A stretch of DNA of 64,000 bases, taken from positions 62,001 to 126,000 of the forward strand of contig NZ_ABCQ01000007.1 of assembly GCF_000170855.1 (NCBI RefSeq), written 5' to 3'. Numbering within the stretch: the first letter of the stretch is position 1; each line of letters opens with the position of its first letter. The position numbers and the translations under genes were made by a program. Under the pieces are notes generated by a model. It saw only the letters and a list, made by a program, of their open reading frames with translations. It did no database searches and was not told the origin of the DNA. This DNA comes from Moritella sp. PE36 (GTDB lineage Bacteria > Pseudomonadota > Gammaproteobacteria > Enterobacterales > Moritellaceae). Shown here in pieces: positions 1-9,934 of this stretch.

Positions 1-342
1 GCATCACACGAGTCAAATCCATTAGCCAAAGCCTTTATTTGGATCTTGCCATTATTATTCCCCTTCTACGGATTAGTCAAAGGCAAACCTTACACGGCCG
101 CTTGGAGTAACTTTGTGGTGATGATCTATTACATGCATTCATTAACCATCATGTATACAGATCCAGATGAACGTTATCTTGCGATCCTAGAGTTTGCCTT
201 AGCCAACTGTATGTTGTTTGGTAATGGCCTTTATGCCCGGATGCAGGGCAAAGAGTTAGGGCTAGGTTTTGATAAGCTAAAAGTAGTGATGGCTGCAGAA
301 AAAGAACGCGAAGAAGCATACAAAACGCAAAGCAAAGATTAA
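1..342 (+). CDS. DUF2069 family inner-membrane protein, C-terminal part
   Basis: The reading frame is open at the left window edge, so the gene starts outside and only the last 113 codons are seen. The visible part begins with the tail of a hydrophobic segment, followed by a second one (around FVVMIYYMHSLTIMY), a DPDERY motif and a charged C-terminus. This fits the small DUF2069 membrane proteins of gammaproteobacteria, which often lie near hda. No biochemical function is known to me. A bidirectional hairpin at 382-418 separates it from the convergent hda. Confidence 0.7.
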   Translation, partial: ASHESNPLAKAFIWILPLLFPFYGLVKGKPYTAAWSNFVVMIYYMHSLTIMYTDPDERYLAILEFALANCMLFGNGLYARMQGKELGLGFDKLKVVMAAEKEREEAYKTQSKD

Positions 343-381
343 CCTTGTGTAGGCTCGTGCTAACAGTCACACTGAAATAAC

Positions 382-418
382 AAAAAGGAAATAGTGTCAT
401 CGACCCTATTTCCTTTTT
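382..418. terminator. bidirectional terminator between DUF2069 gene and hda
   Basis: The 13-base arms AAAAAGGAAATAG and CTATTTCCTTTTT are perfectly complementary around an 11-base loop, with T-runs on both strands. It lies between two convergent genes. Confidence 0.8.
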
Positions 419-464
419 ACTTTTTACTTTTTCAATATGTTGTAAGTCGTTTTGGCTTTGTTAA

Positions 465-1178
465 TTATAAAGAAAGGGTTTCTTTTACAAAGGGGATAGT
501 CAATCGACGTTGCGCACTAATTGACGCTTGGTCTAATCGATCTAATGTGGCAATAAGCGTTTTCATATCACGTGATGAGCGGTTTAACAGAAAGCGAGCT
601 ACATCCATTGGCAGCTTCAATCCTCTAAACTCAGCACGTAGTTGCAGTGCAGCTAACTTGCCATCATCATCCAATAACTGCAATTGGTAACTCACACCCC
701 AATCTAATCGCGATAACAGATCTGGTAACTGAATACCTAAATGTCGCGCCGCGCTATTACCGGTGACGATCAATGAACCTGGGGTATTTTTATCATGGCT
801 ATCGAGCCAACGGTTATAAAAGTTGAATAAGGCCACTTCCCACTCACGGTTCCCCGCGATCAATTCAATATTATCGATACATACAAGATCAAGATGTTCC
901 ATACCATCAAGTACGGATGGAATCATCATAGAAGACATTTCCATCGGTAAATAAGCCGCTGAGCGATCAGCATCGGAACATTCAGTACACGTAGCATGAA
1001 GTAAATGAGAGGTGCCGGAACTCCGGTTACCAAATAGATAAATAAATGGATCACCGTCGCCTACAGCGGCATTTTTTAGCGCTGTCAGTAGCTGGACATT
1101 AGCACCGGGGTAAAAACTCGCGAAAGTTTCACCGTCGGGTAATTGTACTGGTAAAGAAAGTTGTGCTGGAGTGTTCAA
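465..1178 (-). CDS. hda: DnaA regulatory inactivator Hda
   Basis: Hda is an AAA+ DnaA homologue that binds the beta clamp and stimulates hydrolysis of DnaA-bound ATP after initiation, preventing re-replication. The protein keeps the N-terminal clamp-binding segment (NTPAQLSLP, QLSLP motif), a GMEHLDLVCIDNIE Walker B-like segment and a C-terminal RLTIPFVKE end. I chose the TTG start at 1178: it aligns with the known N-terminus MNTPAQLSLP and has AAAGGGTG five bases upstream. A longer in-frame TTG start at 1196 would give 243 residues, but has no better ribosome site. Length is 237 aa from the chosen start. Confidence 0.93.
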   Translation of the reverse strand: MNTPAQLSLPVQLPDGETFASFYPGANVQLLTALKNAAVGDGDPFIYLFGNRSSGTSHLLHATCTECSDADRSAAYLPMEMSSMMIPSVLDGMEHLDLVCIDNIELIAGNREWEVALFNFYNRWLDSHDKNTPGSLIVTGNSAARHLGIQLPDLLSRLDWGVSYQLQLLDDDGKLAALQLRAEFRGLKLPMDVARFLLNRSSRDMKTLIATLDRLDQASISAQRRLTIPFVKETLSL

Positions 1179-1188
1179 TATCACCCTT

Positions 1189-1235
1189 TCATACAATCAT
1201 AAGATTAGTGTGGCCATTGTAGCATCTCAATGGCC
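1189..1235 (-). promoter_or_regulatory. hda leader: stem-loop and three-codon mini-ORF
   Basis: Arms GGCCATTG (1212-1219) and CAATGGCC (1228-1235) form a perfect 8-bp stem with an 8-base loop just upstream of hda. Reading toward hda, an ATG-ATT-GTA-TGA mini-ORF (1200-1189) follows, and its stop abuts the AAAGGG ribosome site. The elements are seen directly; any role in hda expression is inference. Confidence 0.4.
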
Positions 1236-1252
1236 GATAGAAAACGACTAGT

Positions 1253-1275
1253 AAAAAAACACATTATAAAATGTG
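1253..1275 (-). terminator. short terminator after the DUF2066 gene
   Basis: Just past the DUF2066 stop codon the minus strand reads CACATT, a four-base loop, AATGTG, then seven T. The stem is only 6 bp, so efficiency may be modest and some readthrough into hda is possible. Confidence 0.5.
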
Positions 1276-1276
1276 C

Positions 1277-2323
1277 TTAATTTATCGAGTTCCACTGGAA
1301 ATTCATGTCACCAAAGGCATTTTCACTACTTTTGATCCGTTGATCTAACGACAGTTCCATTAATAGATCTTGCTGGGTACCCAGTAACACCAATTTTAAT
1401 TGAATACTTGATCCTGACACGGCTTCAAGATCAGCTTGAGCAACGGCTGATAACTCAGAAAACATCTCAATTAACTTGGCATAATCAGTAATGCCAGATA
1501 CTGCATCAACATTTAAAAACACCACTTCATTGTTTCCGGATGCTTTTACGCTATAACGTTCAGCAAGATGGTTAGCGAGATTATCTGTTAGCTCAGTACC
1601 GATTACAGTAAGCGCACCTTGACCTTGGCCATTCAACCAAACCTCATACGCTTGCTTGCTATTGCTGCGACCGTACATACTCCAATCTAGTTTATAATCA
1701 TCATTCTGTTTAATTATCTTAGCAATAATATAATTGTCGGCGGCATAACGGGTTGAAGCAAGTTCTACCGGATCGGTAAATTTACCCCATAAATCGCGAC
1801 TACTTACTTGCAATTGATCATCGAGATCCATGACTGGAAATAATACCGGGATCGCACGTTTATTTGCTTGCGCTTTAATCGCATCAATGAACTCTGCATA
1901 GTCACTGTCACTTTCGCCTCTGACACTGCGGCTAAAATCTTCATCAACGACTAACCACACAATTAACTGTGGACGATTCGAGCTCCACACACCAAATTTG
2001 CTGCTGCGTAATAAGCGGTTTATTTTTTGATCATTAAAACTTGTTTGTAAATAACGTTCGCCATCAACATGTTCTTCAGCTTGTTTCACTAAATATTGAC
2101 GTGCATTGATTAACGCTTTTTTGATTACCGGATCCGCAGTTATTGTGGCATTGCCAGAAACTTTAACCAGCACTTCAGCAAAGGCGACTTTTTGTAAAGT
2201 GCGGTTAGACTGATTATTCTCCGCCATAACAGATGCAGAATACAACTGCTCAACCTCAACCGCACGCGTGGTGAGAGGGAGAAGAGATAACAATGATAAT
2301 AAAATAGGAAATAAACGCTTCAT
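1277..2323 (-). CDS. DUF2066 domain-containing exported protein
   Basis: This 348-residue protein starts with a clear Sec signal peptide (MKRLFPILLSLLSLLPLTTRA, cleavage likely before VEVEQLY). The mature part matches the DUF2066 family, found in marine gammaproteobacteria between hda and purM or upp. No catalytic motif stands out and the function is unknown. It is in the same orientation as hda, about 100 bases upstream, with a short terminator between them. Family assignment rests on overall sequence character and neighbourhood. Confidence 0.8.
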   Translation of the reverse strand: MKRLFPILLSLLSLLPLTTRAVEVEQLYSASVMAENNQSNRTLQKVAFAEVLVKVSGNATITADPVIKKALINARQYLVKQAEEHVDGERYLQTSFNDQKINRLLRSSKFGVWSSNRPQLIVWLVVDEDFSRSVRGESDSDYAEFIDAIKAQANKRAIPVLFPVMDLDDQLQVSSRDLWGKFTDPVELASTRYAADNYIIAKIIKQNDDYKLDWSMYGRSNSKQAYEVWLNGQGQGALTVIGTELTDNLANHLAERYSVKASGNNEVVFLNVDAVSGITDYAKLIEMFSELSAVAQADLEAVSGSSIQLKLVLLGTQQDLLMELSLDQRIKSSENAFGDMNFQWNSIN

Positions 2324-2493
2324 ACGATCCTTTTAAGAGTAACGTGATGACTCAAATTGATGATGGGATAATAATAACCAAACCATTCGCTATGTCCAAA
2401 CATATTCCATCGCATTAACTAATTAGCGAGATAGAGAAAGAGTGACCATACTAAAGTATCAAGGAGTTAGATTAAAATGAAGGAATAATAGCG

Positions 2494-2610
2494 ATGGATA
2501 ATAAACAAACTGAAAATGACCGATATTTTGATATCGATATTGAAGATATATATATATTAAATATGTTATTGCTGTGGGGCGGATATTTGGTCGGAAATCA
2601 AGTTGAGTAA
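2494..2610 (+). CDS. possible 38-residue small protein
   Basis: An ATG preceded by AAGGA (spacing about 8) opens a 38-codon frame ending TAA. The product has an acidic N-terminal half (DNKQTENDRYFDIDIEDIY) followed by a short hydrophobic stretch (ILNMLLLWGGYLVG). It is the only gene-like element in the 360-base gap between the DUF2066 gene and upp. No family is recognised, and such a short frame may be chance. Confidence 0.35.
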   Translation: MDNKQTENDRYFDIDIEDIYILNMLLLWGGYLVGNQVE

Positions 2611-2626
2611 AAGAAAGAACAAAGAA

Positions 2627-2657
2627 ACAGACATCAATAGTAGCAGTTGATGTCTGT
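2627..2657 (-). terminator. terminator of upp
   Basis: Perfect 11-bp arms ACAGACATCAA and TTGATGTCTGT surround a 9-base loop. On the minus strand they are followed by a T-rich run (TTTCTTTGTTCTTTCTT), just downstream of the upp stop. Confidence 0.85.
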
Positions 2658-2685
2658 CGAATTCAATTAAGATTGAATCTGGATA

Positions 2686-3312
2686 CTATTTAGTACCAAA
2701 GATCTTATCGCCTGCGTCACCAAGACCAGGAACGATATAACCTTTTTCGTCTAAACGCTCATCAATAGATGCAGTGTAAAGCTCGATATCTGGGTGTGCT
2801 TCTTCTAACGCTTTTAGACCTTCTGGTGCCGCAACAAGTACAAGTACTTTAATGCGCTTACAACCTTTTGCTTTTAGCAGGTCTAATGTTGAGATCATAG
2901 AACCACCCGTTGCTAACATCGGGTCAATTACAATCGCTAAACGCTGGTCTATACTGTGAACGATTTTTTCAAAGTAAGGTATTGCTTCTAATGTTTCTTC
3001 ATCACGGTAGATACCAACAACGCTTACTCGTGCACTTGGCATATGTTCTAACACACCATCCATCATGCCTAAACCAGCACGTAGGATTGGCACAACAGTT
3101 ACTTTTTTGCCTTTGATTTGATCAACGGTAACATCACCATTCCAACCTTCAATTGTCTTCTGCTCTAGCTCTAAATCAGCCGTTGCTTCATAAGTAAGTA
3201 GGCTGCCCACTTCTGTTGCTAATTCACGAAAACGTTTAGTGCTGATATCAGCCGCGCGCATTAAACCCAATTTATGACGTACTAACGGGTGTTTAACCTC
3301 AACAACTTTCAT
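2686..3312 (-). CDS. upp: uracil phosphoribosyltransferase
   Basis: Upp salvages uracil by joining it to PRPP to make UMP. The 208-residue protein has the PRPP-binding loop DPMLATGGS, the flexible-loop segment [10 protein letters not shown] and the C-terminal [14 protein letters not shown] uracil-binding end. I chose ATG at 3312 because the product then begins [16 protein letters not shown], as in other Upp proteins, with GGAG five bases upstream; an in-frame extension to 3378 looks non-native. It is divergent from purM and ends at a strong hairpin. Confidence 0.97.
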   Translation of the reverse strand: MKVVEVKHPLVRHKLGLMRAADISTKRFRELATEVGSLLTYEATADLELEQKTIEGWNGDVTVDQIKGKKVTVVPILRAGLGMMDGVLEHMPSARVSVVGIYRDEETLEAIPYFEKIVHSIDQRLAIVIDPMLATGGSMISTLDLLKAKGCKRIKVLVLVAAPEGLKALEEAHPDIELYTASIDERLDEKGYIVPGLGDAGDKIFGTK

Positions 3313-3534
3313 GGAAACTCCTAATAAAATCAAAGTAAGTGCAATATAAAAACGCGTAATATTACCAATAACGCCCATATAATGATAGCTTATTCCAAGG
3401 AAAAGCCAGAGTTAAGAATAAAATCTATTAGCAGGTCAAACAAGGCATAATATTGTTTCTATTCTGTGATTAAAATTGTTAACATGGCGGCGATTTTTTA
3501 ATCCAATTGATACGATTAGTTTGTGAGGGATCCA

Positions 3535-4575
3535 GTGAGCAACCAAAATACTTCTCTAAGTTATAAAGATGCAGGCGTTGATATCGACGCAGGTAATGCA
3601 TTAGTAGAACGCATTAAAGGTGTAGCGAAAAAAACTAAACGCCCAGAAGTTATGGGTGGTCTAGGTGGCTTCGGCGCTCTTTGCCAAATACCTACTGGTT
3701 ATAAAGAACCAGTGTTGGTCGCAGGAACAGACGGTGTAGGAACGAAACTACGCCTCGCTATCGATTTAGCTAAATATGATACGGTTGGTATTGATTTAGT
3801 TGCTATGTGTGTGAACGACCTTATTGTACAAGGTGCTGAACCACTCTTCTTCTTAGATTACTATGCAACAGGCAAGCTAGATGTAGATGTAGCGACAGCT
3901 GTTGTTACCGGTATCGGCGAAGGTTGTTTATTATCTGGCTGTGCATTAACAGGTGGTGAAACAGCTGAAATGCCTGGTATGTACCACGATAAAGATTTTG
4001 ACATTGCTGGCTTCTGTGTTGGTATTGTTGAGAAAGCAAATATCATTGACGGCACTAAAGTTGCTGCGGGTGATAAACTTATCGCTTTAGGATCGAGTGG
4101 CCCTCACTCAAACGGCTATTCTTTAGTGCGTAAGATCCTTGAAGTTTCAAAAGCAGATCCAAGTCAAGCATTTGGTGATTCAACGCTAGGTGATACGCTG
4201 CTAACGCCAACTAACATCTATGTTAAGTCTGTGCTAGCTGTGCTGAAAGAGTGTGAAGTTCACGCTTTATCACACATTACTGGTGGTGGCTTCTGGGAAA
4301 ATATCCCACGTGTACTACCAGCACTAACAAAAGCGGTCATTGATGAAAATAGCTGGCAGTGGCCTGAAATTTTCAACTGGTTACAAGAAAAAGGTAACGT
4401 TGAACGTACAGAAATGTATCGTACGTTTAACTGTGGTGTAGGTATGGTTATTGCGCTACCTGAATCACAAGTTGAAAAAGCACTGGAAATCTTCACTGCA
4501 CACGGCGAAAATGCGTGGCTAATCGGTGAAATTGCAGACGCTGCAGAAAATGAAGAACAAGTAGAGATAAAATAA
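3535..4575 (+). CDS. purM: phosphoribosylformylglycinamidine cyclo-ligase (AIR synthetase)
   Basis: PurM closes FGAM to aminoimidazole ribotide with ATP in purine synthesis. The 346-residue protein is full length, with the glycine-rich [11 protein letters not shown] segment, the catalytic-site GTDGVGTKL motif and the [12 protein letters not shown] signature. The start is GTG at 3535: SD-like TGAGGGA lies five bases upstream, and the product ([17 protein letters not shown]) matches known N-termini; a GTG at 3523 lies inside that ribosome site. The stop codon overlaps the purN start by one base (TAATG), so the two are translationally coupled. I saw no convincing PurR box upstream. Confidence 0.97.
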   Translation: MSNQNTSLSYKDAGVDIDAGNALVERIKGVAKKTKRPEVMGGLGGFGALCQIPTGYKEPVLVAGTDGVGTKLRLAIDLAKYDTVGIDLVAMCVNDLIVQGAEPLFFLDYYATGKLDVDVATAVVTGIGEGCLLSGCALTGGETAEMPGMYHDKDFDIAGFCVGIVEKANIIDGTKVAAGDKLIALGSSGPHSNGYSLVRKILEVSKADPSQAFGDSTLGDTLLTPTNIYVKSVLAVLKECEVHALSHITGGGFWENIPRVLPALTKAVIDENSWQWPEIFNWLQEKGNVERTEMYRTFNCGVGMVIALPESQVEKALEIFTAHGENAWLIGEIADAAENEEQVEIK

Positions 4576-5222
4576 TGTCTAAACAAGCATCTATCGTAGT
4601 ATTAGTGTCTGGTCATGGCAGTAATTTACAAACCATTCTAGACCAGTGCGAACAAGGTTCTATTAACGGTAAAGTAACTGCCGTTTTTAGTAACAAAAGT
4701 ACTGCATATGGCTTAGAGCGCGCACAACAAGCAGGTGTGGACGCAATATCACTGGCTCAAGGTGATTTTGCTGACCGTGCTGCATTTGATGCAGCGTTAA
4801 TGACACAAATAGATCAGTATCAACCCGATCTAATTGTGTTAGCAGGCTATATGCGTATTCTGAGTGATAACTTTGTACAGCATTATGCTGGCAAGATGCT
4901 TAATATACATCCTTCTCTATTACCTAAATATCCAGGTTTAGATACACATCAACGTGCAATTGATAATTGCGATGAAGAACACGGTGCTTCTGTGCACTTT
5001 GTAACGCAAGAATTAGATTCCGGTCCTGTTATCTTGCAAGCAAAAGTACCTGTATTTGCTGACGATAGCGTCGATGATTTAAGTTCACGGGTGCAAACTC
5101 AAGAACATATGATCTACCCTATGGTTGTGCAGTGGTTCTGCGCTGAACGTTTAGCAATGATCGACGGTAAAGCCGTACTTGATGGTAAAGAATTAGCACA
5201 AAGCGGTTATGCTGCTGACTAA
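4575..5222 (+). CDS. purN: phosphoribosylglycinamide formyltransferase
   Basis: PurN transfers a formyl group from 10-formyl-THF to GAR in purine synthesis. Visible motifs are SGHGSNLQ near the N-terminus, the catalytic NIHPSLLPKYPGLDTH segment, and HFVTQELDSGPVI carrying the conserved aspartate. At 215 residues it is typical. It overlaps purM by one base and ends before a strong terminator, so purMN is a two-gene operon. Confidence 0.97.
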   Translation: MSKQASIVVLVSGHGSNLQTILDQCEQGSINGKVTAVFSNKSTAYGLERAQQAGVDAISLAQGDFADRAAFDAALMTQIDQYQPDLIVLAGYMRILSDNFVQHYAGKMLNIHPSLLPKYPGLDTHQRAIDNCDEEHGASVHFVTQELDSGPVILQAKVPVFADDSVDDLSSRVQTQEHMIYPMVVQWFCAERLAMIDGKAVLDGKELAQSGYAAD

Positions 5223-5247
5223 GCTAATTCATTGAACCTAGATAATA

Positions 5248-5284
5248 AAAAGCCTTTATCGCATTGCTGCATAAAGGCTTTTTT
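5248..5284. terminator. terminator after purMN
   Basis: Arms AAAAGCCTTTAT and ATAAAGGCTTTT are perfectly complementary around an 11-base loop, followed by T residues on the plus strand. It separates purN from a convergent amidotransferase gene. Confidence 0.88.
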
Positions 5285-5321
5285 GTGATTGTAATTTTTA
5301 TAGCGGTAATAAAATTAAGCG

Positions 5322-6098
5322 CTACTTATTCGTTAGCATGATCGTGCCGCGACAGAACACACAATACTCACCCGGCTGCATTTTGTGCCACACTTCATTA
5401 TCCGTCAGCGGTTGTGTCGCGATTATAGCGACAACGTCAGAGTCTGACGTTTCATTCGCAAAATTAATTTCAATATTTTCATCAATTAACTGGGCATGAC
5501 CAAACGGTGCTTCGCGTATAATATGATGTAAATTATTAGTACAGTAGGCAAATACAAAGTCGCCATCTGTTAATAACAAATTAAATACACCTAATGCCCG
5601 CAACTGATCACATAAGCTAGCAATAAAACGAAACACAGGTTTCATATCATCTGGCTTAACTGGAAACTGTTTACTTACTTCTTGTAAGATCCAACAGAAT
5701 GCGAGCTCACTGTCAGTCTCACCAATTGGCGTATAAAAACCCGTCGCTAAACCTTGATAATCGGTTAGTTGACCATTATGCGCATAGGTCCAATTTTTAC
5801 CCCAAAACTCACGGGTAAAAGGATGGGTATTCTCTAATGCAACACCACCACGATTAGCTTGGCGAATATGTGAAATAACCGCTTGGCTTTTAATCGGGTA
5901 ATTTTTGACTAATTGCGCGACTTTTGATTCGCAGCTTGGCTTTGGATCACGAAAAGTACGGCAACCTTTGCCTTCATAAAAAGTAATTCCCCAACCATCA
6001 GAATGCGGTCCAGTCTTACCACCACGCTGCATCAGCCCAGAAAAACTAAAACAAATGTCGGTAGGTACATTTGCGCTCATACCTAATAATTCACACAT
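5322..6098 (-). CDS. class II glutamine amidotransferase, YafJ type
   Basis: The product starts Met-Cys-Glu-Leu-Leu-Gly, so cleavage of Met exposes the catalytic Cys of an Ntn-type glutamine amidotransferase. Further family motifs are SDGWGITFYE, SHIRQANRG, ENTHPF and WTYAHNGQL, the glutamine pocket. At 258 residues it is a stand-alone amidase domain with no synthetase partner, like E. coli YafJ. It lies next to gmhA and fadE, the same neighbourhood as in E. coli. The ammonia acceptor is unknown. Confidence 0.88.
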   Translation of the reverse strand: MCELLGMSANVPTDICFSFSGLMQRGGKTGPHSDGWGITFYEGKGCRTFRDPKPSCESKVAQLVKNYPIKSQAVISHIRQANRGGVALENTHPFTREFWGKNWTYAHNGQLTDYQGLATGFYTPIGETDSELAFCWILQEVSKQFPVKPDDMKPVFRFIASLCDQLRALGVFNLLLTDGDFVFAYCTNNLHHIIREAPFGHAQLIDENIEINFANETSDSDVVAIIATQPLTDNEVWHKMQPGEYCVFCRGTIMLTNK

Positions 6099-6255
6099 AT
6101 ACTGATAACTTCACTTTTATGGCTGACAACATTAACCACTCAGGGTTAAATTAATTTCACACTCTTTCATTCTACTTAATGCCAAGCCGCTGTCTATGGA
6201 AAATACCACAATAAACCGTATTATTGGGTACTGTCATATAACGAAATACGTTGGC

Positions 6256-6846
6256 TTAATCAGCATAACCCATCATTTTTTCAACTAACTGGATTAATAA
6301 GTGGATCACTTTAATGTGGATCTCTTGAATACGGTCAGCATAACCAAAGTGTGGCACACGAATTTCGATATCAGCGATACCCGCCATTTTGCCGCCATCT
6401 TTACCTGTTAAGGCAATCGTTTTCATGCCTTTTGCTTTCGCTGCCGCAAATGCATTTAATACATTTTGTGAGTTACCACTGGTACTTATACCTAATAGCA
6501 CATCACCTTTCTGGCCAATGCCTTCAACATAGCGTGAAAATACATATTCATAACCAAAATCGTTGCTAACACAAGACATATGGCTCACATCAGAAATGGC
6601 AATACCTGGCATTGCTGGACGATTTTCACGATAACGGCCTGATAACTCTTCAGCAAAATGCATCGCATCACAATGTGAACCGCCATTACCACAAGATAAT
6701 ACTTTACCACCGGCTTTAAATGAATCCGCTAATAATGCCGCTGCGGCTTCGATATTTTCACCCTGTTTCGGGTCGGCTAAAAAATCATTTAAAACTTTTG
6801 CTGCTTCGACTAATTCTTGCTGAATTAAGCCTTGATAATTTGTCAT
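6256..6846 (-). CDS. gmhA: sedoheptulose-7-phosphate isomerase
   Basis: GmhA converts sedoheptulose 7-phosphate to D-glycero-D-manno-heptose 7-phosphate, the first step of the ADP-heptose pathway for the LPS core. The 196-residue SIS-domain protein has [27 protein letters not shown] and the C-terminal [17 protein letters not shown] segment with its metal/active-site His and Glu. The related DnaA-binding DiaA lacks this C-terminal match, so GmhA is favoured. It is divergent from fadE, as in E. coli. Confidence 0.95.
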   Translation of the reverse strand: MTNYQGLIQQELVEAAKVLNDFLADPKQGENIEAAAALLADSFKAGGKVLSCGNGGSHCDAMHFAEELSGRYRENRPAMPGIAISDVSHMSCVSNDFGYEYVFSRYVEGIGQKGDVLLGISTSGNSQNVLNAFAAAKAKGMKTIALTGKDGGKMAGIADIEIRVPHFGYADRIQEIHIKVIHLLIQLVEKMMGYAD

Positions 6847-7282
6847 TTAATATCGCCTCTATACCAAAAATATATTTCTATAATAGTACTATTCTTTCAC
6901 AAAATAATGTACCTGTATCACCCACATAAATAAAAGGTTAACCATCACCAAAAATAAGCAAAAGGCATTGAAAAGTGCTTAGTTAACACCCACTTAATAC
7001 CTACTTGTGAGTAAGTTTAAGTCCAGTTTCTTGACCGAACTGACCTAAAATAAAAGCAAATAGGCAATTAAATTATCAATTCAATAACGCTACTATCAGT
7101 GAACACTTGTAACCCCAATGGGTCAAAAACAAGCGTTTAGTTACAGGTTCTATAAATAGTATGTAAATTGCATGTAAAAAACTTGCTAATTTAATAATTA
7201 TCAACTAGAACTAATACTCAAACCAGTCTTCTGGTCTGACCTCTGACTTTGCTATTTAGTTGCTTAATGAAAGGAGAAAATC
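6847..7282. other. intergenic region between gmhA and fadE
   Basis: This 436-base AT-rich stretch separates two divergent genes and holds no convincing open frame. It contains a FadR-like operator (7222-7241) near its right end and GAAAGGAG (7268-7275), the fadE ribosome site. I see no other clear structured element. Confidence 0.6.
7222..7247 (+). promoter_or_regulatory. FadR-like operator upstream of fadE
   Basis: CTGGTCTGACC at 7231-7241 matches the core of the FadR consensus (CTGGTCNGACC) and follows ACCAG at 7222, giving an ACCAG...CTGGT inverted repeat. FadR represses beta-oxidation genes such as fadE until long-chain acyl-CoA is present. The match is seen in the sequence; binding is inferred. 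Confidence 0.65.
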
Positions 7283-9799
7283 ATGGCAACCACAATTTCA
7301 CTCTTAGCCTTAGTGGCAATATTTGGTACATTATCTTACCAAAGAGCATCATTAGCTGCTTTTACCGGTGCGTTTTTTATTGCACTTGCAGCCGTTTCAT
7401 ATTTCGGTGATGTGCCATTAGCTATCTGGATAATAACAGCTGTAATTGCGATACCATTAAATATAACCAGTATTCGTCAAAGCTATTTAACAGCGCCTAT
7501 CTTAAAAGGCTTCCGTAAGATCATGCCGGAAATGTCTCAAACAGAGACAGAAGCATTAGAAGCTGGTACCACTTGGTGGGACGCAGATTTATTCAGCGGT
7601 AAGCCAAATTGGGAAAAACTTCATAACGTGCCAGCGCCTGCGCTAACTGCTGAGGAACGTGCTTTTCTAGACGGTCCAGTAGAAGAAGCATGTCGCATGG
7701 CTGATGAGTTTGATATCACACATAACCGTGCTGATTTACCTCCAGAGCTGTGGGAATTCCTTAAAACTAAGGGTTTCTTCGCCATGATCATCAAGAAAAA
7801 ATACGGTGGTCTCGAATTCTCTGCATTAGCACAATCAATGGTACTACAAAAATTAACTGGCTCAAGCGCAGTAATGGCGAGTACAGTTGGTGTACCTAAC
7901 TCATTAGGACCTGGTGAACTACTACAACACTACGGTACTAAAGAGCAACAAGATTACTACCTTCCTCGTCTTGCAGCTGGTGATGAAATTCCATGTTTCG
8001 CACTAACAAGTCCTGAAGCGGGTTCTGATGCAGGTGCGATCCCTGATTTCGGTATCATATGTAAAGGCGAATTCGAAGGTAAAGAAGTTCTAGGTATGAA
8101 ACTGACTTGGAACAAACGCTACATTACACTGGCACCTATTGCGACTGTACTTGGTCTTGCGATTAAACTGCGCGACCCAGATGGTCTAATCGGTGATAAA
8201 GTAGACATCGGTATTACTTGTGCGCTTATCCCTACGGATATCCCAGGTGTTGAAACTGGTCGTCGTCATTTCCCACTTAATTTACCGTTCCAAAATGGTC
8301 CAACTATAGGTAACGAAGTATTCGTACCATTAGATTACATCATTGGTGGTCCAGAAATGGCTGGTCAAGGCTGGCGTATGCTAGTTGAATGTCTATCTGT
8401 GGGTCGTGGTATTACCTTGCCATCTTGTTCTGCGGGTGCCGTTAAACTTGCTGCACTAGGCATGGGTTCTTATACTGCTATTCGTCGTCAATTTAAAGTG
8501 GCGATTGGTAAAATGGAAGGTATCGAAGAGCCACTAGCACGTATTGGTGGTAATGCTTACTTAATGGGCGCTGCATCGACGTTAACTACAAGTGCCATTG
8601 ATTTAGGTGAAAAACCATCGGTGATCACTGCGATTATTAAAATGCATTTGACCGACCGCGCACAGAAATGTGCAATCGATGCAATGGACATTTCAGGTGG
8701 TAAAGGTATCTGTCTTGGTCCAAATAACATGGCAGGTCGTGGTTACCAAGCGGCGCCAATTGCAATTACGGTAGAAGGTGCAAACATTCTTACCCGTAAC
8801 CTGATCATTTATGGTCAAGGTGCTATCCGCTGTCATCCGTTCGTATTAGCTGAATTAAATGCAGCAGCACTTGACGATCAAAACAAAGGCCTGCAAGACT
8901 TTGATGCCGCATTATTCGGTCACGTTGGCTTTGCAATGTCTAACTTCTTCCGTTCATTTGTAATGGGTATTACTAACGGTAAAGGTTCTGCAGCACCATT
9001 TAAAGATGAAACTGCACAATACTACCAACAGATGAACCGTTTAAGTGCCAACCTAGCCTTCCTATCTGATGTAGCGATGGGTGTACTTGGTGGTGAGCTT
9101 AAACGTAAAGAACGTGTTTCTGCTCGTCTTGGTGATATCTTAAGTCAACTGTACCTATCATCAGCAACGCTAAAACGTTTTGAAGATGAAGGTCGTCAAA
9201 AAGATGATTTACCATTTGTTCATTGGGCACTACAAGATTCATTATTTAAAGCTGAGCAAGCAATTGATGAGTTATTACGTAACTTCCCTGTTCGTGTTGT
9301 AGGTATCGCACTTCGTGCAATGGTATTGCCAACTGGTACGCGTCTATCACGTCCGACGGATAAGCTAGACCATGTTGTGGCAGGTTTACTACAAGTTCCT
9401 TCTGCAGCGCGTAGCCGTCTAGCAACAGACATGTACCTAACTGAAGAAGAAGGTAACCCTGTTGGTCTACAAGAGAAAGCCTTGAGAGACATCATTGTTG
9501 CTGAACCTATCTTCATCCGTGTTTGTAAAGAGAATGGCGTTAGATTACCACTTATTTACTTAGACAAATTTGCTGACGAAGCACTGGCTAACAAGCAGAT
9601 CACAGCTGATGAAGCGGAACTATTGAAAGTTGCTGAAGAAGGTCGTTTACGTACAATTAACGTTGATGACTTTGATCCTGAAGTACTTGCTGCAGATAAG
9701 TCGTTAGTTAACCAACTAAACGGTGACTGGCGTGCACGTGCAAATGGCACAGCGAAACCAGTAAAAAAGAAAAAAGTAAAAACTGAAGCTGTTGCTTAG
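7283..9799 (+). CDS. fadE: acyl-CoA dehydrogenase FadE
   Basis: FadE catalyses the first step of beta-oxidation, oxidising acyl-CoA to trans-2-enoyl-CoA with FAD. The 838-residue protein has two or three N-terminal hydrophobic segments, as in E. coli FadE, then an acyl-CoA dehydrogenase core with [13 protein letters not shown] and the [19 protein letters not shown] flavin/active-site segment. The C-terminus has a Lys/Arg-rich tail (KKKKVK). AAAGGAG precedes the ATG by 7 bases. It has its own terminator and a FadR-like site upstream. Confidence 0.96.
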   Translation: MATTISLLALVAIFGTLSYQRASLAAFTGAFFIALAAVSYFGDVPLAIWIITAVIAIPLNITSIRQSYLTAPILKGFRKIMPEMSQTETEALEAGTTWWDADLFSGKPNWEKLHNVPAPALTAEERAFLDGPVEEACRMADEFDITHNRADLPPELWEFLKTKGFFAMIIKKKYGGLEFSALAQSMVLQKLTGSSAVMASTVGVPNSLGPGELLQHYGTKEQQDYYLPRLAAGDEIPCFALTSPEAGSDAGAIPDFGIICKGEFEGKEVLGMKLTWNKRYITLAPIATVLGLAIKLRDPDGLIGDKVDIGITCALIPTDIPGVETGRRHFPLNLPFQNGPTIGNEVFVPLDYIIGGPEMAGQGWRMLVECLSVGRGITLPSCSAGAVKLAALGMGSYTAIRRQFKVAIGKMEGIEEPLARIGGNAYLMGAASTLTTSAIDLGEKPSVITAIIKMHLTDRAQKCAIDAMDISGGKGICLGPNNMAGRGYQAAPIAITVEGANILTRNLIIYGQGAIRCHPFVLAELNAAALDDQNKGLQDFDAALFGHVGFAMSNFFRSFVMGITNGKGSAAPFKDETAQYYQQMNRLSANLAFLSDVAMGVLGGELKRKERVSARLGDILSQLYLSSATLKRFEDEGRQKDDLPFVHWALQDSLFKAEQAIDELLRNFPVRVVGIALRAMVLPTGTRLSRPTDKLDHVVAGLLQVPSAARSRLATDMYLTEEEGNPVGLQEKALRDIIVAEPIFIRVCKENGVRLPLIYLDKFADEALANKQITADEAELLKVAEEGRLRTINVDDFDPEVLAADKSLVNQLNGDWRARANGTAKPVKKKKVKTEAVA

Positions 9800-9848
9800 G
9801 TCGTTACGAAACAAGTCGCGATGAATCAATAACGGTTAATCGCAACAT

Positions 9849-9893
9849 AAAAAAATCCCACTGGTCATCATTGATGACAGTGGGATTTTTTTT
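9849..9893. terminator. bidirectional terminator between fadE and pepB
   Basis: AATCCCACTG pairs with CAGTGGGATT, and the stem extends inward through GTCATC/GATGAC with a single bulged G. A-tract and T-tract flanks make it usable in both directions, between convergent fadE and pepB. Confidence 0.9.
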
Positions 9894-9934
9894 AGCCGTT
9901 AAATTTTATAACCACAGAAATTGAAGCTAATAAC

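Noticed and set aside
3379-3534. possible PurR operator upstream of purM
   Set aside because: I found no match to the ACGCAAACGTTTNCNT consensus; absence by eye does not exclude a diverged site.
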